Shown here: positions 39,141 through 48,032 of the stretch, one piece after another
Layout of the letters: every line of letters begins with the position of its first letter
Numbering within the stretch: position 1 is the first letter of the stretch
Assembly: GCA_014338185.1 (NCBI GenBank)
Contig: QUBV01000004.1
Span: forward strand, 1 to 64,000
DNA from: Lysobacterales bacterium
Lineage (GTDB): Bacteria; Pseudomonadota; Gammaproteobacteria; Xanthomonadales; Rhodanobacteraceae
Reading direction: 5' to 3'
Length of the DNA: 64,000 bases
Program-made: the position numbers and the translations under genes
Notes under the pieces: generated by a model
The model's database searches: none
Seen by the model: the letters and a program-made list of their open reading frames with translations, nothing else
Told to the model about the DNA's origin: nothing

Positions 39141-39548
39141 TCAGTGGCTTTCCTTGTGCGCGGCGTCGGCCGGGTTGTCCTTGGTCGCCTCGATCACCTT
39201 GTTGGCCGCGTCCTTGGCCTGGTCGGCCGCGGTCTGGGCCGCGTCGCCGGCAGCCTTGACCGCGTCGGCGGTGGCGGTGGCGGCGGTCGCGGCTGCATCG
39301 GCCGTGGCCTTGGCGGCGTCGGTCGCCGCATCGGCACCGGCCTGCGCGGCCTCGCTGATCTTGCGCGCGGCCTCGGCGGCTTCGGCCTTGGCCTTCTCGG
39401 CCGCAGCCTGGGCGTCGGCGGCGGCCTTGGCCGCGGCAGCCGCAGCGGCCTCCTGGGCCTGCTTGGCCTGTTCCTGGGCGCTGTCGCCGCACGCGGTCAG
39501 GGCGAGGGCGAGGGCGGCGACGAGTGCGAGCGGTTTGAGCTGTTTCAT
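39141..39548 (-). CDS. Alanine-rich coiled-coil lipoprotein
   Basis: A 135-aa lipoprotein: lipobox LALTAC near residue 20, then about 100 residues of Ala/Lys/Glu/Asp heptads (QEQAKQAQEAAAAAAAKAA and similar) that should form one long helix or coiled coil. The tail is DNPADAAHKESH. It has its own strong terminator, which suggests high expression, as for Lpp-like structural lipoproteins. No C-terminal lysine for peptidoglycan linkage is seen. Function unknown. Confidence 0.8.
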   Translation of the reverse strand: MKQLKPLALVAALALALTACGDSAQEQAKQAQEAAAAAAAKAAADAQAAAEKAKAEAAEAARKISEAAQAGADAATDAAKATADAAATAATATADAVKAAGDAAQTAADQAKDAANKVIEATKDNPADAAHKESH

Positions 39549-39672
39549 GGTGCAACGGTCTCCCAGTTGGCGCCGCCGGGATGGCGGCATCGATCGAAGG
39601 ATGGGCGCTGCCGCAGACGGCGCCCGTGGATATTCGCGGTGCCGCGGCTGGCGCGCACCGCGGTCAACAAGC

Positions 39673-40845
39673 TCAGGGCAATTCCACCGCGATCGCGGTG
39701 GCTTCGCCACCGCCGATGCACAGTGAGGCGACGCCACGCCGCGCGCCGCGCGCGCGCATCGTGTGCACCAGCGTGACCACGAGGCGCGCACCGCTGCAGC
39801 CGATGGGATGGCCGAGCGCGCAGGCGCCGCCGTTCACGTTGACACGTTCGTGGGCGATGCCCAGGTCGTGCATCGCGGCCATGGTGACCACCGCGAAGGC
39901 CTCGTTGATTTCGTACAGGTCGACGTCGGCGGCCTTCCAGCCGGCCTTGTCGAGCACGCGGCGGATCGCATCGACCGGCGCGGTGGTGAACCATTGCGGT
40001 TCCTGGGCGTTGGTCGCGTGCGCGACGATGCGCGCGAGCGGCGCCAGGCCGCGCTGGCGCGCTTCATCGGCACTCATCACCACGGTCGCGGCGGCGCCAT
40101 CGGAGATGCTCGAGGAACTGGCGGCGGTGACCGTGCCGTCCTTGGCGAAGGCCGGCTTGAGCGTGGGGATCTTGGCCGGATCGGACTTGCCCGGCTGCTC
40201 GTCGACCGCATACTCGACCTCGCCCTTGCGACCGGCCACCTTGACCGGCACGATTTCGGCCGCAAACGCACCCGCTCCAATCGCGGCCTGGGCGCGTCGC
40301 ACCGATTCGGTGGCAAACGCGTCCTGCTGCTCGCGGGTGAAGCCGTACTTGCTCGCGGTGGCCTCGGCGAACACACCCATCGACTGGCCGTCATAGGGAT
40401 TGGTCAGGCCATCCCAGGCCATGTGGTCGACCAGCTTGCCGTCGCCGTAGCGGATGCCCGTGCGTGCCGCGACCATATGCGGTGCATTGGTCATCGATTC
40501 CATGCCGCCGGCGACCACGATCGTGGCCGAGCCGGCCTTGACCAGGTCGTGTGCGAGCATGATCGCCTTCATGCCCGAGCCGCACACCTTGTTGATCGTG
40601 GTGCAACCGGCCGCCTTGGGCAGTCCCGCCGCGAGGGCCGCCTGGCGTGCGGGTGCCTGGCCGAGGTTGGCCGGCAGCACGCAGCCCATGATCACCTCGG
40701 ATACATCCGCTGCGGCGACCCCGCCCTGTTCGAGCGCGGCCTTGATCGCGGCGGCACCGAGCGTGGGCGTGGGCACGCCCGTGAACTGGCCGAGCATGGA
40801 ACCGATGGCGGTGCGCTTGGCGCCGACGATGACGATATCGGACAT
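39673..40845 (-). CDS. Acetyl-CoA C-acetyltransferase (thiolase)
   Basis: A 390-aa biosynthetic-type thiolase that makes or cleaves acetoacetyl-CoA. The acyl-binding cysteine is C88 (KVCGSGMKA), with catalytic H346 (GHPIGCSGAR) and C376 (LCIGGGEA). It could finish leucine or ketone-body catabolism, given the mccB and liuA neighbours, or feed other pathways. ATG 40845 is preceded by GGAGAT. Confidence 0.93.
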   Translation of the reverse strand: MSDIVIVGAKRTAIGSMLGQFTGVPTPTLGAAAIKAALEQGGVAAADVSEVIMGCVLPANLGQAPARQAALAAGLPKAAGCTTINKVCGSGMKAIMLAHDLVKAGSATIVVAGGMESMTNAPHMVAARTGIRYGDGKLVDHMAWDGLTNPYDGQSMGVFAEATASKYGFTREQQDAFATESVRRAQAAIGAGAFAAEIVPVKVAGRKGEVEYAVDEQPGKSDPAKIPTLKPAFAKDGTVTAASSSSISDGAAATVVMSADEARQRGLAPLARIVAHATNAQEPQWFTTAPVDAIRRVLDKAGWKAADVDLYEINEAFAVVTMAAMHDLGIAHERVNVNGGACALGHPIGCSGARLVVTLVHTMRARGARRGVASLCIGGGEATAIAVELP

Positions 40846-40900
40846 GGGGAATCTCCGTGATTGAGCGTGGCAGGCGTGTTGCGCCGCAATGGAAGCGGCG

Positions 40901-40929
40901 ATTATGCGCGTGCAACCGCGTGGCCACAA
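40901..40929 (-). promoter_or_regulatory. Candidate promoter of the thiolase gene
   Basis: On the minus strand TTGTGG, a 17-bp spacer and CATAAT lie 56 bp before the thiolase ATG, in the gap shared with the divergent sensor kinase gene. Confidence 0.35.
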
Positions 40930-40988
40930 TCGATCGGCGGCCGCTGCCGCGCCTTGTCGCCGGACGCCGATGCGACTAGCCTCGCCCC

Positions 40989-43900
40989 ATGCGGGGCAGG
41001 GGCCGGCAAGCTCGGGGCTGGATCGTGCGCGCGATCGCGCTCGCGCTGTGCTGCGCGGCGACCGCCCCGGCCGCGCGCGCGGTGCCCGGCACCGATGCGG
41101 TACGCTTCCACACCTTCAGCACCGCCGACGGCCTGCCACAGGCGACGGTGCGCGCGATCGCGCAGGACGCCACCGGATTCCTGTGGCTGGGCACCCAGGA
41201 TGGCCTGGCGCGCTTCGACGGCTACGGTTTCCAGGTGTATCGCCACGAGCGCGACGATCCGTGGTCATTGGCGGAGAGCCATGTCACCGCGCTGGTGGCC
41301 GACACCGACGGCAGCCTGTGGGTCGGGACGCTGACCGGCGGCCTCAGCCACTACGATCCCGACCTCGACCGCTTCCGCACCTATCGCGCCGACCGTGCGC
41401 GCAGCGACACCCTGGCCTCGGACAACATCACGGCGCTGCTGCTCACGCGCGGCGGGCGCCTGTGGGTGGCCAATACCGGCGGACGGCTGCAATGGCTCGA
41501 GCGCACTGCCGACGCCCTGCACGACTCGGGCCTGGGCCAGCGTGCGGCGCTGCGCATGGTGCGCTCGATGCTGGAACTGCCCGACGGCGACCTGCTGCTG
41601 GGCACGCTCGATGGGCTGTGGCGCTTCGACGTCGCCGCGATGCGGCTGGAGCAGATCCACGCCGGTGACGGTCGCGCGCTGGACGTGTACACGCTGGCGC
41701 TGGACGCGCGTGGCCACTGGTGGGTGGGCACGGCCGATGCCGGCATGCTGCATTTCGATGCGGGCGGCAACCTGGTCGCGCGCTATCGCCATGATCCGGA
41801 TGCCCCGCCCGGCCGGGCACTGCACGACGATGCGGTGCGCGCGCTGCTGTTCGATCCCGACGGCTCGCTGTGGATCGCGGGCGACGGCCACGGCCTGGCG
41901 CGCATGGATCCCTCTGGAGTGGGCTTCACGCGCTACACCCACGACCCGGCCAAGCCCGACAGCGTCGCCGCCAACCGCCTGTACGTGCTCGTGCGCGAGC
42001 GCAGCGGCACGCTCGTGGTCGGCTCGTGGACCAACGGCTTCAGCATCCACGATCCGCGCACGCAGGCCTTCGTCCACATCGAGAGCGTCGCCGGCGATCC
42101 GCGCACCTTGCCGGCGCGGCCGGTGACCGGCCTGCATGCCGATGCCGACGGCACGCTGTGGCTGGGCATGACCGAGGCCGGCGGCCTCGTGCAGTTGGAT
42201 CCCGCGCGTGGCGTCGTGCGCCGGTTCAAGCACGACCCGGACCGGCCCGGTAGCCTCGCGCACGACTTCGTGCGCCACGTCACACGCGGCCGCGACGGCA
42301 GCCTGTGGGTGTCGACGATAGGCGGCGGCATCGATCGCCTGCCGCCACAGGGCAACGAGTTCGAGCACCACCGCCACGACCCGGCCGATCCGGCCAGCCT
42401 CGCCTCGGACTCGGTACTGGGCTACTACGAGGACAGCCAGGGCACGCAATGGATCGCCACCAACGACCGCGGTGTGGACGAGCGCTGCGCCGGGTGCAGC
42501 GGCTTTCGCCACCATGCCCACGATCCGGCGCTGCCCGACAGCATTTCCGACAACACCGTGAGCGCGGTGCTGCAGACGCGTGACGGCAGCCTGTGGTTCG
42601 CCACGCGCGGCGGCCTCGACCGCTACGATCGCGCCAGCGGCCGCTTCGAGCACCTGCGTGCGCGCAGTGACGATCCATCCTCGCTCAGCTCCAATTCGAT
42701 CAGCACGCTGTTCGAGGACAGTCACGGCAACCTGTGGATCGGCACCCAGGGCGGCGGGCTCAACCGGCGCATCGCGCATGCCGACGGCAGCTCCTCGTTC
42801 GAGGTCATCGACACCAGTGACGGGCTCGCCGCCGGCGCGATCGGCACCATCGTCGAGGACGGCCAAGGCCGGATCTGGGTGTCGACCACGGTCGGCATCA
42901 GCCGTATCGACGCGCAGCGCCGCGTCGTCAACTTCAGTGGCCGCGACGGCGTGCAGGGGCTGGGCTACTGGACCAACTCGGGCGCCTTGCTGCCGGACGG
43001 GCGCATCGCCTTTGGCGGCCTCGATGGCGCCACCCTGTTCGATCCGGCCCATGTGGCGGGACGGCCGGTGCCCACGCCGATGGTGGTCGACCTGCTGTTG
43101 CGCAACGTGCCCGTGCACATGCGCTGGCGTGATCCGCGTTCGCCGCTGCTGGCCAGCCTGTGGCGTGGTGGCCATGTGCAGCTGGCACACGACCAGAGCA
43201 ATGTCACCTTCGAGTTCAGCGCGCCCAGCTTCGGTGACACCGGCAGCGTGCAATACGCGTACCGGCTTGACGGCCACGACGCGCAGTGGATCCAGACCAG
43301 CGCCGCGCGGCGCTTTGCCACCTACACCGACCTGCCGGCCGGCGACTACGTGCTGCAGCTGCGCGCGCGCAACGACGGCGGCGACTGGAGCGAGCCGCCG
43401 GTGTCGATCGACGTGTCGGTGGCGCCGGCGCCATGGTGGTCACCCTCGGCGTGGGCCTTGTATGGCTTGATGGCGGTCGCGCTGGTGCTGCTGGTGAGCT
43501 GGCGCGTGCGCAGCAACTTGCGTCGGCGGCGCGCGGTGCAGGAGTCCATCCGCAGCAGCGAGGAGCGGCTCAAGCTTGCGCTGTGGGGCAGTGGCAGCGA
43601 GTTGTGGGACGTCGACCTGGCCAGCGGCAGCATGCACCGCGACAACCAGCTCGCCCATCTCGCGGTCAGCCACGATGCACTCGACGCGGGGCTGGAAGCG
43701 TACCGGTCTTATGTCCATCCCGATGACATCGAGCGCTTCGAGCAGGCGTTGACCGCCCACCTGCGCGGCGACATGCCCGCATTCGAGGCGAGTTTCCGCA
43801 CACTCGACACACAGCGGCAGTGGGTGTGGGTGCTCGCGCGTGGGCGCGTGGTCGCCCGCGACGCGGGCGGCAGGCCGCAGCGTCTGAGCGGCACCACGTC

Positions 43901-44810
43901 CGATGCCAACGCCCTGAACCAGGCGCTGGCGGCGTTGCGCACGCTCAATGAGCAGCTGGAGTCGCGCGTCGAGCAACGCACCGCGGCGCTGCAGAATGCC
44001 AACGCCGAGCTGCGCAGCACGCTGGAGCAACTGTCGATCGCGCAGCGCCAGTTGTTCGAAGCCGAAAAGCTCGCCTCGCTGGGTGGCCTGGTGGCGGGCA
44101 TCGCGCACGAGATCAACACGCCCCTGGGCATCGGCGTGACCGCCGCCTCGCACCTGCAGGAGGAGGCGCAGCGCCTGTCGCAGCACATCGCCGGCGGGGA
44201 CCTGGATGCCGACGAACTGGCCCGCTTCGAGCGCACCGCGCGCGAGAGCGCGCAGATGATCCTGCGCAACCTGCAGCGCGCCGACCGCCTGGTCAAGAGC
44301 TTCAAGCAGGTCGCGGTGGACCAGTCGAGCGAGGAACGGCGCGTGGTCGACCTCGGCATCTGCCTCAACGAGATCCTCACCACGCTCGGGCCGAGCCTGA
44401 AGAAGACGCCACACCGCGTGGAACTGCACTGCCCATCCGGCATCGTGGTCGAAACCGCGCCCGGTGCGCTGTACCAGATCGTGTCCAATCTCGTGATGAA
44501 CAGCCTCACGCATGCGTTCACGGCCGATGTCGCCGGCACCATCACGATCACGGTGCGTCTCGACGATGGCGTGGTGTGCATCGACTTCGGCGACGACGGC
44601 CGCGGCATGGGCGAGGCCGTGCGCGCGCGCATCTTCGAGCCATTCTTCACCACGCGGCGCGGCCAGGGCGGTTCCGGTCTGGGCATGCATATCGTCTACA
44701 GCCTCGTCACCCAGGTACTGCACGGCCAGATCGAGTGCGACAGCGCACCGGGCGCGGGCACGCGCTTCACGCTGCGCTTCGGCAAGGATGCAGGCCGACC
44801 GGCAGGCTGA
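40989..44810 (+). CDS. Beta-propeller sensor histidine kinase
   Basis: A 1273-aa membrane sensor. A signal peptide (residues 10-31) is followed by about 14 two-component-regulator propeller repeats (WLGTQDGLARFD, WVGTLTGGLSHYD, WIGTQGGGLNRR) up to residue 710, a Y_Y_Y domain near 745-805, and a membrane helix near 820-840. A PAS-like domain, a coiled coil, the dimerisation helix with H1040 (GIAHEINTPLG) and a HATPase domain (NLVMNSLTH, DDGRGMG, GGSGLGMHIVYSL) complete it. The periplasmic propeller design resembles hybrid sensors for polysaccharides. No receiver domain is present. A convergent DUF3369 response regulator ends 16 bp downstream. Confidence 0.93.
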   Translation: MRGRGRQARGWIVRAIALALCCAATAPAARAVPGTDAVRFHTFSTADGLPQATVRAIAQDATGFLWLGTQDGLARFDGYGFQVYRHERDDPWSLAESHVTALVADTDGSLWVGTLTGGLSHYDPDLDRFRTYRADRARSDTLASDNITALLLTRGGRLWVANTGGRLQWLERTADALHDSGLGQRAALRMVRSMLELPDGDLLLGTLDGLWRFDVAAMRLEQIHAGDGRALDVYTLALDARGHWWVGTADAGMLHFDAGGNLVARYRHDPDAPPGRALHDDAVRALLFDPDGSLWIAGDGHGLARMDPSGVGFTRYTHDPAKPDSVAANRLYVLVRERSGTLVVGSWTNGFSIHDPRTQAFVHIESVAGDPRTLPARPVTGLHADADGTLWLGMTEAGGLVQLDPARGVVRRFKHDPDRPGSLAHDFVRHVTRGRDGSLWVSTIGGGIDRLPPQGNEFEHHRHDPADPASLASDSVLGYYEDSQGTQWIATNDRGVDERCAGCSGFRHHAHDPALPDSISDNTVSAVLQTRDGSLWFATRGGLDRYDRASGRFEHLRARSDDPSSLSSNSISTLFEDSHGNLWIGTQGGGLNRRIAHADGSSSFEVIDTSDGLAAGAIGTIVEDGQGRIWVSTTVGISRIDAQRRVVNFSGRDGVQGLGYWTNSGALLPDGRIAFGGLDGATLFDPAHVAGRPVPTPMVVDLLLRNVPVHMRWRDPRSPLLASLWRGGHVQLAHDQSNVTFEFSAPSFGDTGSVQYAYRLDGHDAQWIQTSAARRFATYTDLPAGDYVLQLRARNDGGDWSEPPVSIDVSVAPAPWWSPSAWALYGLMAVALVLLVSWRVRSNLRRRRAVQESIRSSEERLKLALWGSGSELWDVDLASGSMHRDNQLAHLAVSHDALDAGLEAYRSYVHPDDIERFEQALTAHLRGDMPAFEASFRTLDTQRQWVWVLARGRVVARDAGGRPQRLSGTTSDANALNQALAALRTLNEQLESRVEQRTAALQNANAELRSTLEQLSIAQRQLFEAEKLASLGGLVAGIAHEINTPLGIGVTAASHLQEEAQRLSQHIAGGDLDADELARFERTARESAQMILRNLQRADRLVKSFKQVAVDQSSEERRVVDLGICLNEILTTLGPSLKKTPHRVELHCPSGIVVETAPGALYQIVSNLVMNSLTHAFTADVAGTITITVRLDDGVVCIDFGDDGRGMGEAVRARIFEPFFTTRRGQGGSGLGMHIVYSLVTQVLHGQIECDSAPGAGTRFTLRFGKDAGRPAG

Positions 44811-44826
44811 ATCCGGGGCGGATGCG

Positions 44827-46353
44827 TCAATCGGGCAGTTCGCGCCGCAGCGCGAGTGCGGCGTCCCAGTGGTCCATGAGGCAGTCGACCACGTCCGGGG
44901 CGAACTTCTTGCCGCGTTGTTCAAGCATGTAGCCGCGGATCCGCGCGGGTTCCCATGCCTGCTTGTAACAGCGCTCGCTGCCCAGCGCATCGAACACGTC
45001 GGCCACCATGGTGATGCGACCGCCCAGCGGGATGGCCGGGCCGACCAGTCCGTGCGGATAGCCGCTGCCGTCCCAGTTCTCGTGGTGCGAGGCCGCGATC
45101 TCGGCGGCCAGCTGCAGCACCGGCTGGCGCGATTGCCCGAGCAGCTGGGCCCCCAGCGCCGCGTGCGTGCGCATGATCGCGGCTTCCTCGCTGGTGTGCG
45201 CGCCACGCTTGTTGAGGATCGTGTCGGGAATGCCGATCTTGCCGATGTCGTGCAGGGGTGCGGCGTGGCGCAGCAGCTCGCAGTACTTGTGCGGCAGGCC
45301 GAGCGCGCGACCGAACAGCTGGGCGAGGCAGCCCACGCGGTGCACGTGGCGCGCGGTTTCCTGTGAGCGCGTTTCGGCCGCGCCCGCGAGCAGGTACACC
45401 ATCTCCTGCTGTGAGGTCAGCAGTTCCTCGTGCAGGTGCAGGTTGTCGAACGCGATCGACACGTTGGTACAGAACAGCTCGATGAGCTTGAAGTCCAGTG
45501 CCGACAGGTTCCATGCCTCGCCCACGAACAGCAGGCTCTCGGCCTGCTGGCTGTCGGTGAAGTGCAGCACATAGTGGTCGCGGTCGAAGTGGTGGCTCTT
45601 GTCGCGGTAGGCGTCGCGCATCGCGTTCACGATCGCGGGTGGCAGCGCGGTGGCGGCATCGTCATGCTGCAGGCGACGGTAGTCGCCACTGGTCGCGGCG
45701 ATGTGGAAATGCTCGCCGCTGGTGCCGTCGCGGTCGACGGTGCAGTACAGCGCGCCGCGCTCCAGCCCGACCAGCGCGGTCAACTGCTCGAGCACGGCGT
45801 TGGCGAACTCGCGCGTGTCGTGCTGGGCGAAAATGCGCGCCGAACTGCGGATGACATTCTCGAGGCCGACCTTGTGCGCCTCGATCGCGCGCATGTCGCG
45901 ATACGCACGCAGCGCCGCGTACAGCGTGGTGGTGAGGCGCGAGGCGGTGAGCTCGGTCTTGTCCTTGTAGTCGTTGATGTCGTAGGTGGCGACGACTTCC
46001 TGCTCGGGCGCCTGGCCGGCCTGGCCGGTGCGCAACACGATGCGCACGAAGGCGTTGCCGAGTTCCTCGCGGATCGTGCGCACGAGGGTGAGTCCGGCCT
46101 GCTCGGATTCCATCACCACATCGAGCAGCACCACCGCGATGTCGGGGTGGTCCACGAGCAGTTGGCGTGCCTGCGCCGCGCTGTACGCACTGAGGAACTC
46201 GAGCGGGCGGTCGGCGAAGCGGAAGTTCCCGAGCACCAGGCGCGTGACGTCGTGCACCTCGGGCTCATCGTCGGCGATGAGCACCTTCCAGGTCGCGGCT
46301 GCCTCGCGCATCGCGAGCGGACTCAATGGCGGACCTTGCGGCTCCTTGCCCAC
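44827..46353 (-). CDS. Response regulator with DUF3369 and HD-GYP domains
   Basis: A 508-aa protein: receiver domain with phosphate-accepting D78 (VVLLDVVME), DUF3369 (about residues 160-310) and a C-terminal HD-GYP domain with HD at 368-369 (LHDIGKIG) and an intact GYP motif (GSGYP, 429-433). It probably hydrolyses cyclic di-GMP, like RpfG. The start is GTG 46353 with GAGGGGG upstream; ATG 46311 is an alternative. It is convergent with the propeller kinase gene, its likely partner by position only. Confidence 0.9.
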   Translation of the reverse strand: MGKEPQGPPLSPLAMREAAATWKVLIADDEPEVHDVTRLVLGNFRFADRPLEFLSAYSAAQARQLLVDHPDIAVVLLDVVMESEQAGLTLVRTIREELGNAFVRIVLRTGQAGQAPEQEVVATYDINDYKDKTELTASRLTTTLYAALRAYRDMRAIEAHKVGLENVIRSSARIFAQHDTREFANAVLEQLTALVGLERGALYCTVDRDGTSGEHFHIAATSGDYRRLQHDDAATALPPAIVNAMRDAYRDKSHHFDRDHYVLHFTDSQQAESLLFVGEAWNLSALDFKLIELFCTNVSIAFDNLHLHEELLTSQQEMVYLLAGAAETRSQETARHVHRVGCLAQLFGRALGLPHKYCELLRHAAPLHDIGKIGIPDTILNKRGAHTSEEAAIMRTHAALGAQLLGQSRQPVLQLAAEIAASHHENWDGSGYPHGLVGPAIPLGGRITMVADVFDALGSERCYKQAWEPARIRGYMLEQRGKKFAPDVVDCLMDHWDAALALRRELPD

Positions 46354-46704
46354 ACCGACCCCCTCGTTGGTGGACGGGAGCCAGTGTACTCCGCCTGCGC
46401 CGGCGGATGACCCGCGCGGCGGCCGCGTGACGCGGGTCCGGGGCGGCTGGGGCGGCCGGAACCGGTGGGCGGATCGCACCCGCCGGCGCCTCCCGGCGGC
46501 CCCGACCCGGCACCGCGCGCCGCTGCCGAAACCCGCGTCGTGGCGCGGTTTCGGGGGCATGCCGCGAGCGCGTGCGAACCGCACCTCGGGAGGGTGTGGG
46601 GGTGGTTGCGGGGCGACCGCGCGTGGCGGCGGGTGCCGCCGCGGCCACCGTCAACATGTGCAACATCGCGACGCTGCGCAGCGACACCGCCGCCGCGGCG
46701 CGCC
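46354..46704. other. 351-bp intergenic region without a convincing gene
   Basis: It lies between the liuA stop and the HD-GYP start, both on the minus strand, and is extremely GC-rich. Apart from one inverted repeat (46526-46554) I see no gene, promoter consensus or RNA. Confidence 0.5.
46526..46554. repeat. Inverted repeat between liuA and the HD-GYP gene
   Basis: CCGAAACC and GGTTTCGG are perfect 8-bp arms around 13 nt that can add three more pairs after one bulge. There is no T-run on either strand, so it could be an operator or a rho-assisted stop. Confidence 0.4.
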
Positions 46705-47862
46705 TCAGGACTTGCCGTGGAACAGCTCGCGCCCGATCAGCATGCGGCGGATTTCGTTGGTGCCGGCGCCGATCTCGTAGAGCTTGGCGTCGCGCAGGAT
46801 CCTTCCGGTCGGAAACTCGTTGATGTAGCCGTTGCCGCCCAGCGACTGGATCGCTTCCAGCGCCACCTGCACCGCACTGCGCGAGGCGTGCAGCAGGCAC
46901 GAGGCCGGGTCGATGCGCGAACGCGCGCCGGCATCGTAGTTCTGCGCGACGAGATAGGCATACGCGCGCGAGGATTGCAGCGCGGTGTACATGTCGGCCA
47001 CCTTGGCCTGCATGATCTCGAAGGTGCCGATGGGTGCGTTGAACTGCTTGCGCTCGCGCACATAGGGCAGGGTGATGTCGAGCGCCGCCTGCATCAACCC
47101 GATCGGGCCACCCGACAGCACCAGGCGCTCGGTGTCGAGCCCGCTCATGAGCACGCGCACGCCCTCGTTGACCTCGCCGATGCGGTTGTCGTCGGGAATC
47201 TCGCAGTTGTCGAACACCAGCTCGCAGGTATTGCTGCCGCGCATGCCGAGCTTGTCGAGCTTCTGCGCGGTACTGAAGCCGGGCATGCCCTTCTCGACGA
47301 TGAACGCGGTCATGCAGCGGCTGCCGGCCGGGCGGTGCGCCGTGCGCATGTACACGAGCAGCACATCGGCATCCGGGCCGTTGGTGATCCACATCTTGCT
47401 GCCAGTGGCGATCCAGCGATCGCCCTTGCGCTCGGCACGGCAGGCCATCGAGCCGACCACATCCGAGCCGGCGCCGGGCTCGCTCATGGCCAGCGCGCCG
47501 ACGAACTCGCCGCTGCACAGCTTGGGCAGGTACTTCTGCTTCTGCGCCGGGCTCGCATTGTGGAAGATGTTGTTGATGCACAGGTTGGAGTGCGCGCCGT
47601 AGGACAGGCCGATCGAGCCCGATGCGCGCGAGATCTCCTCCATCGCGACCAGGTGCGCGAGATAGCCCAGGTCCGACCCGCCGTATTCGCCGCCGACCGT
47701 GATGCCGAGCAGGCCCAGTTCGCCGAACTTGCGCCACAGGTCGGACGGGAAGGCGTTGTCACGGTCGATCAGGTCCGCGCGCGGCGCGATCTCCTTGTCC
47801 GCGAATGCGCGCACGCTCTCGCGCAACAGGTCAAGTTCTTCACCAAGGGGAAATGGACGCAT
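46705..47862 (-). CDS. liuA: Isovaleryl-CoA dehydrogenase
   Basis: A 385-aa flavoenzyme of the acyl-CoA dehydrogenase family, first committed step of leucine catabolism (isovaleryl-CoA to 3-methylcrotonyl-CoA). Motifs [12 protein letters not shown] and [16 protein letters not shown] are present. The catalytic glutamate E245 in [13 protein letters not shown] sits at the isovaleryl-CoA-specific position in helix G. Electrons pass to ETF. The product is the substrate of the mccB-encoded carboxylase. It is not clustered with the rest of the liu genes. Confidence 0.93.
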   Translation of the reverse strand: MRPFPLGEELDLLRESVRAFADKEIAPRADLIDRDNAFPSDLWRKFGELGLLGITVGGEYGGSDLGYLAHLVAMEEISRASGSIGLSYGAHSNLCINNIFHNASPAQKQKYLPKLCSGEFVGALAMSEPGAGSDVVGSMACRAERKGDRWIATGSKMWITNGPDADVLLVYMRTAHRPAGSRCMTAFIVEKGMPGFSTAQKLDKLGMRGSNTCELVFDNCEIPDDNRIGEVNEGVRVLMSGLDTERLVLSGGPIGLMQAALDITLPYVRERKQFNAPIGTFEIMQAKVADMYTALQSSRAYAYLVAQNYDAGARSRIDPASCLLHASRSAVQVALEAIQSLGGNGYINEFPTGRILRDAKLYEIGAGTNEIRRMLIGRELFHGKS

Positions 47863-48032
47863 GCTGCGGGCTCGTGGCGGCGGGTGGAGGGTGCGGATGC
47901 GCCGCGCGCATCCACGCGCACTGTGCCACAGCGGCGCGGTGCGTTGCACCAACGCCGGCCGCGGCGTCGCGTATCATGCGCGGCTCGGCCGGCCGCCGCA
48001 GGCGGGCCTGCAACGACACAGCGGAGTGGATC

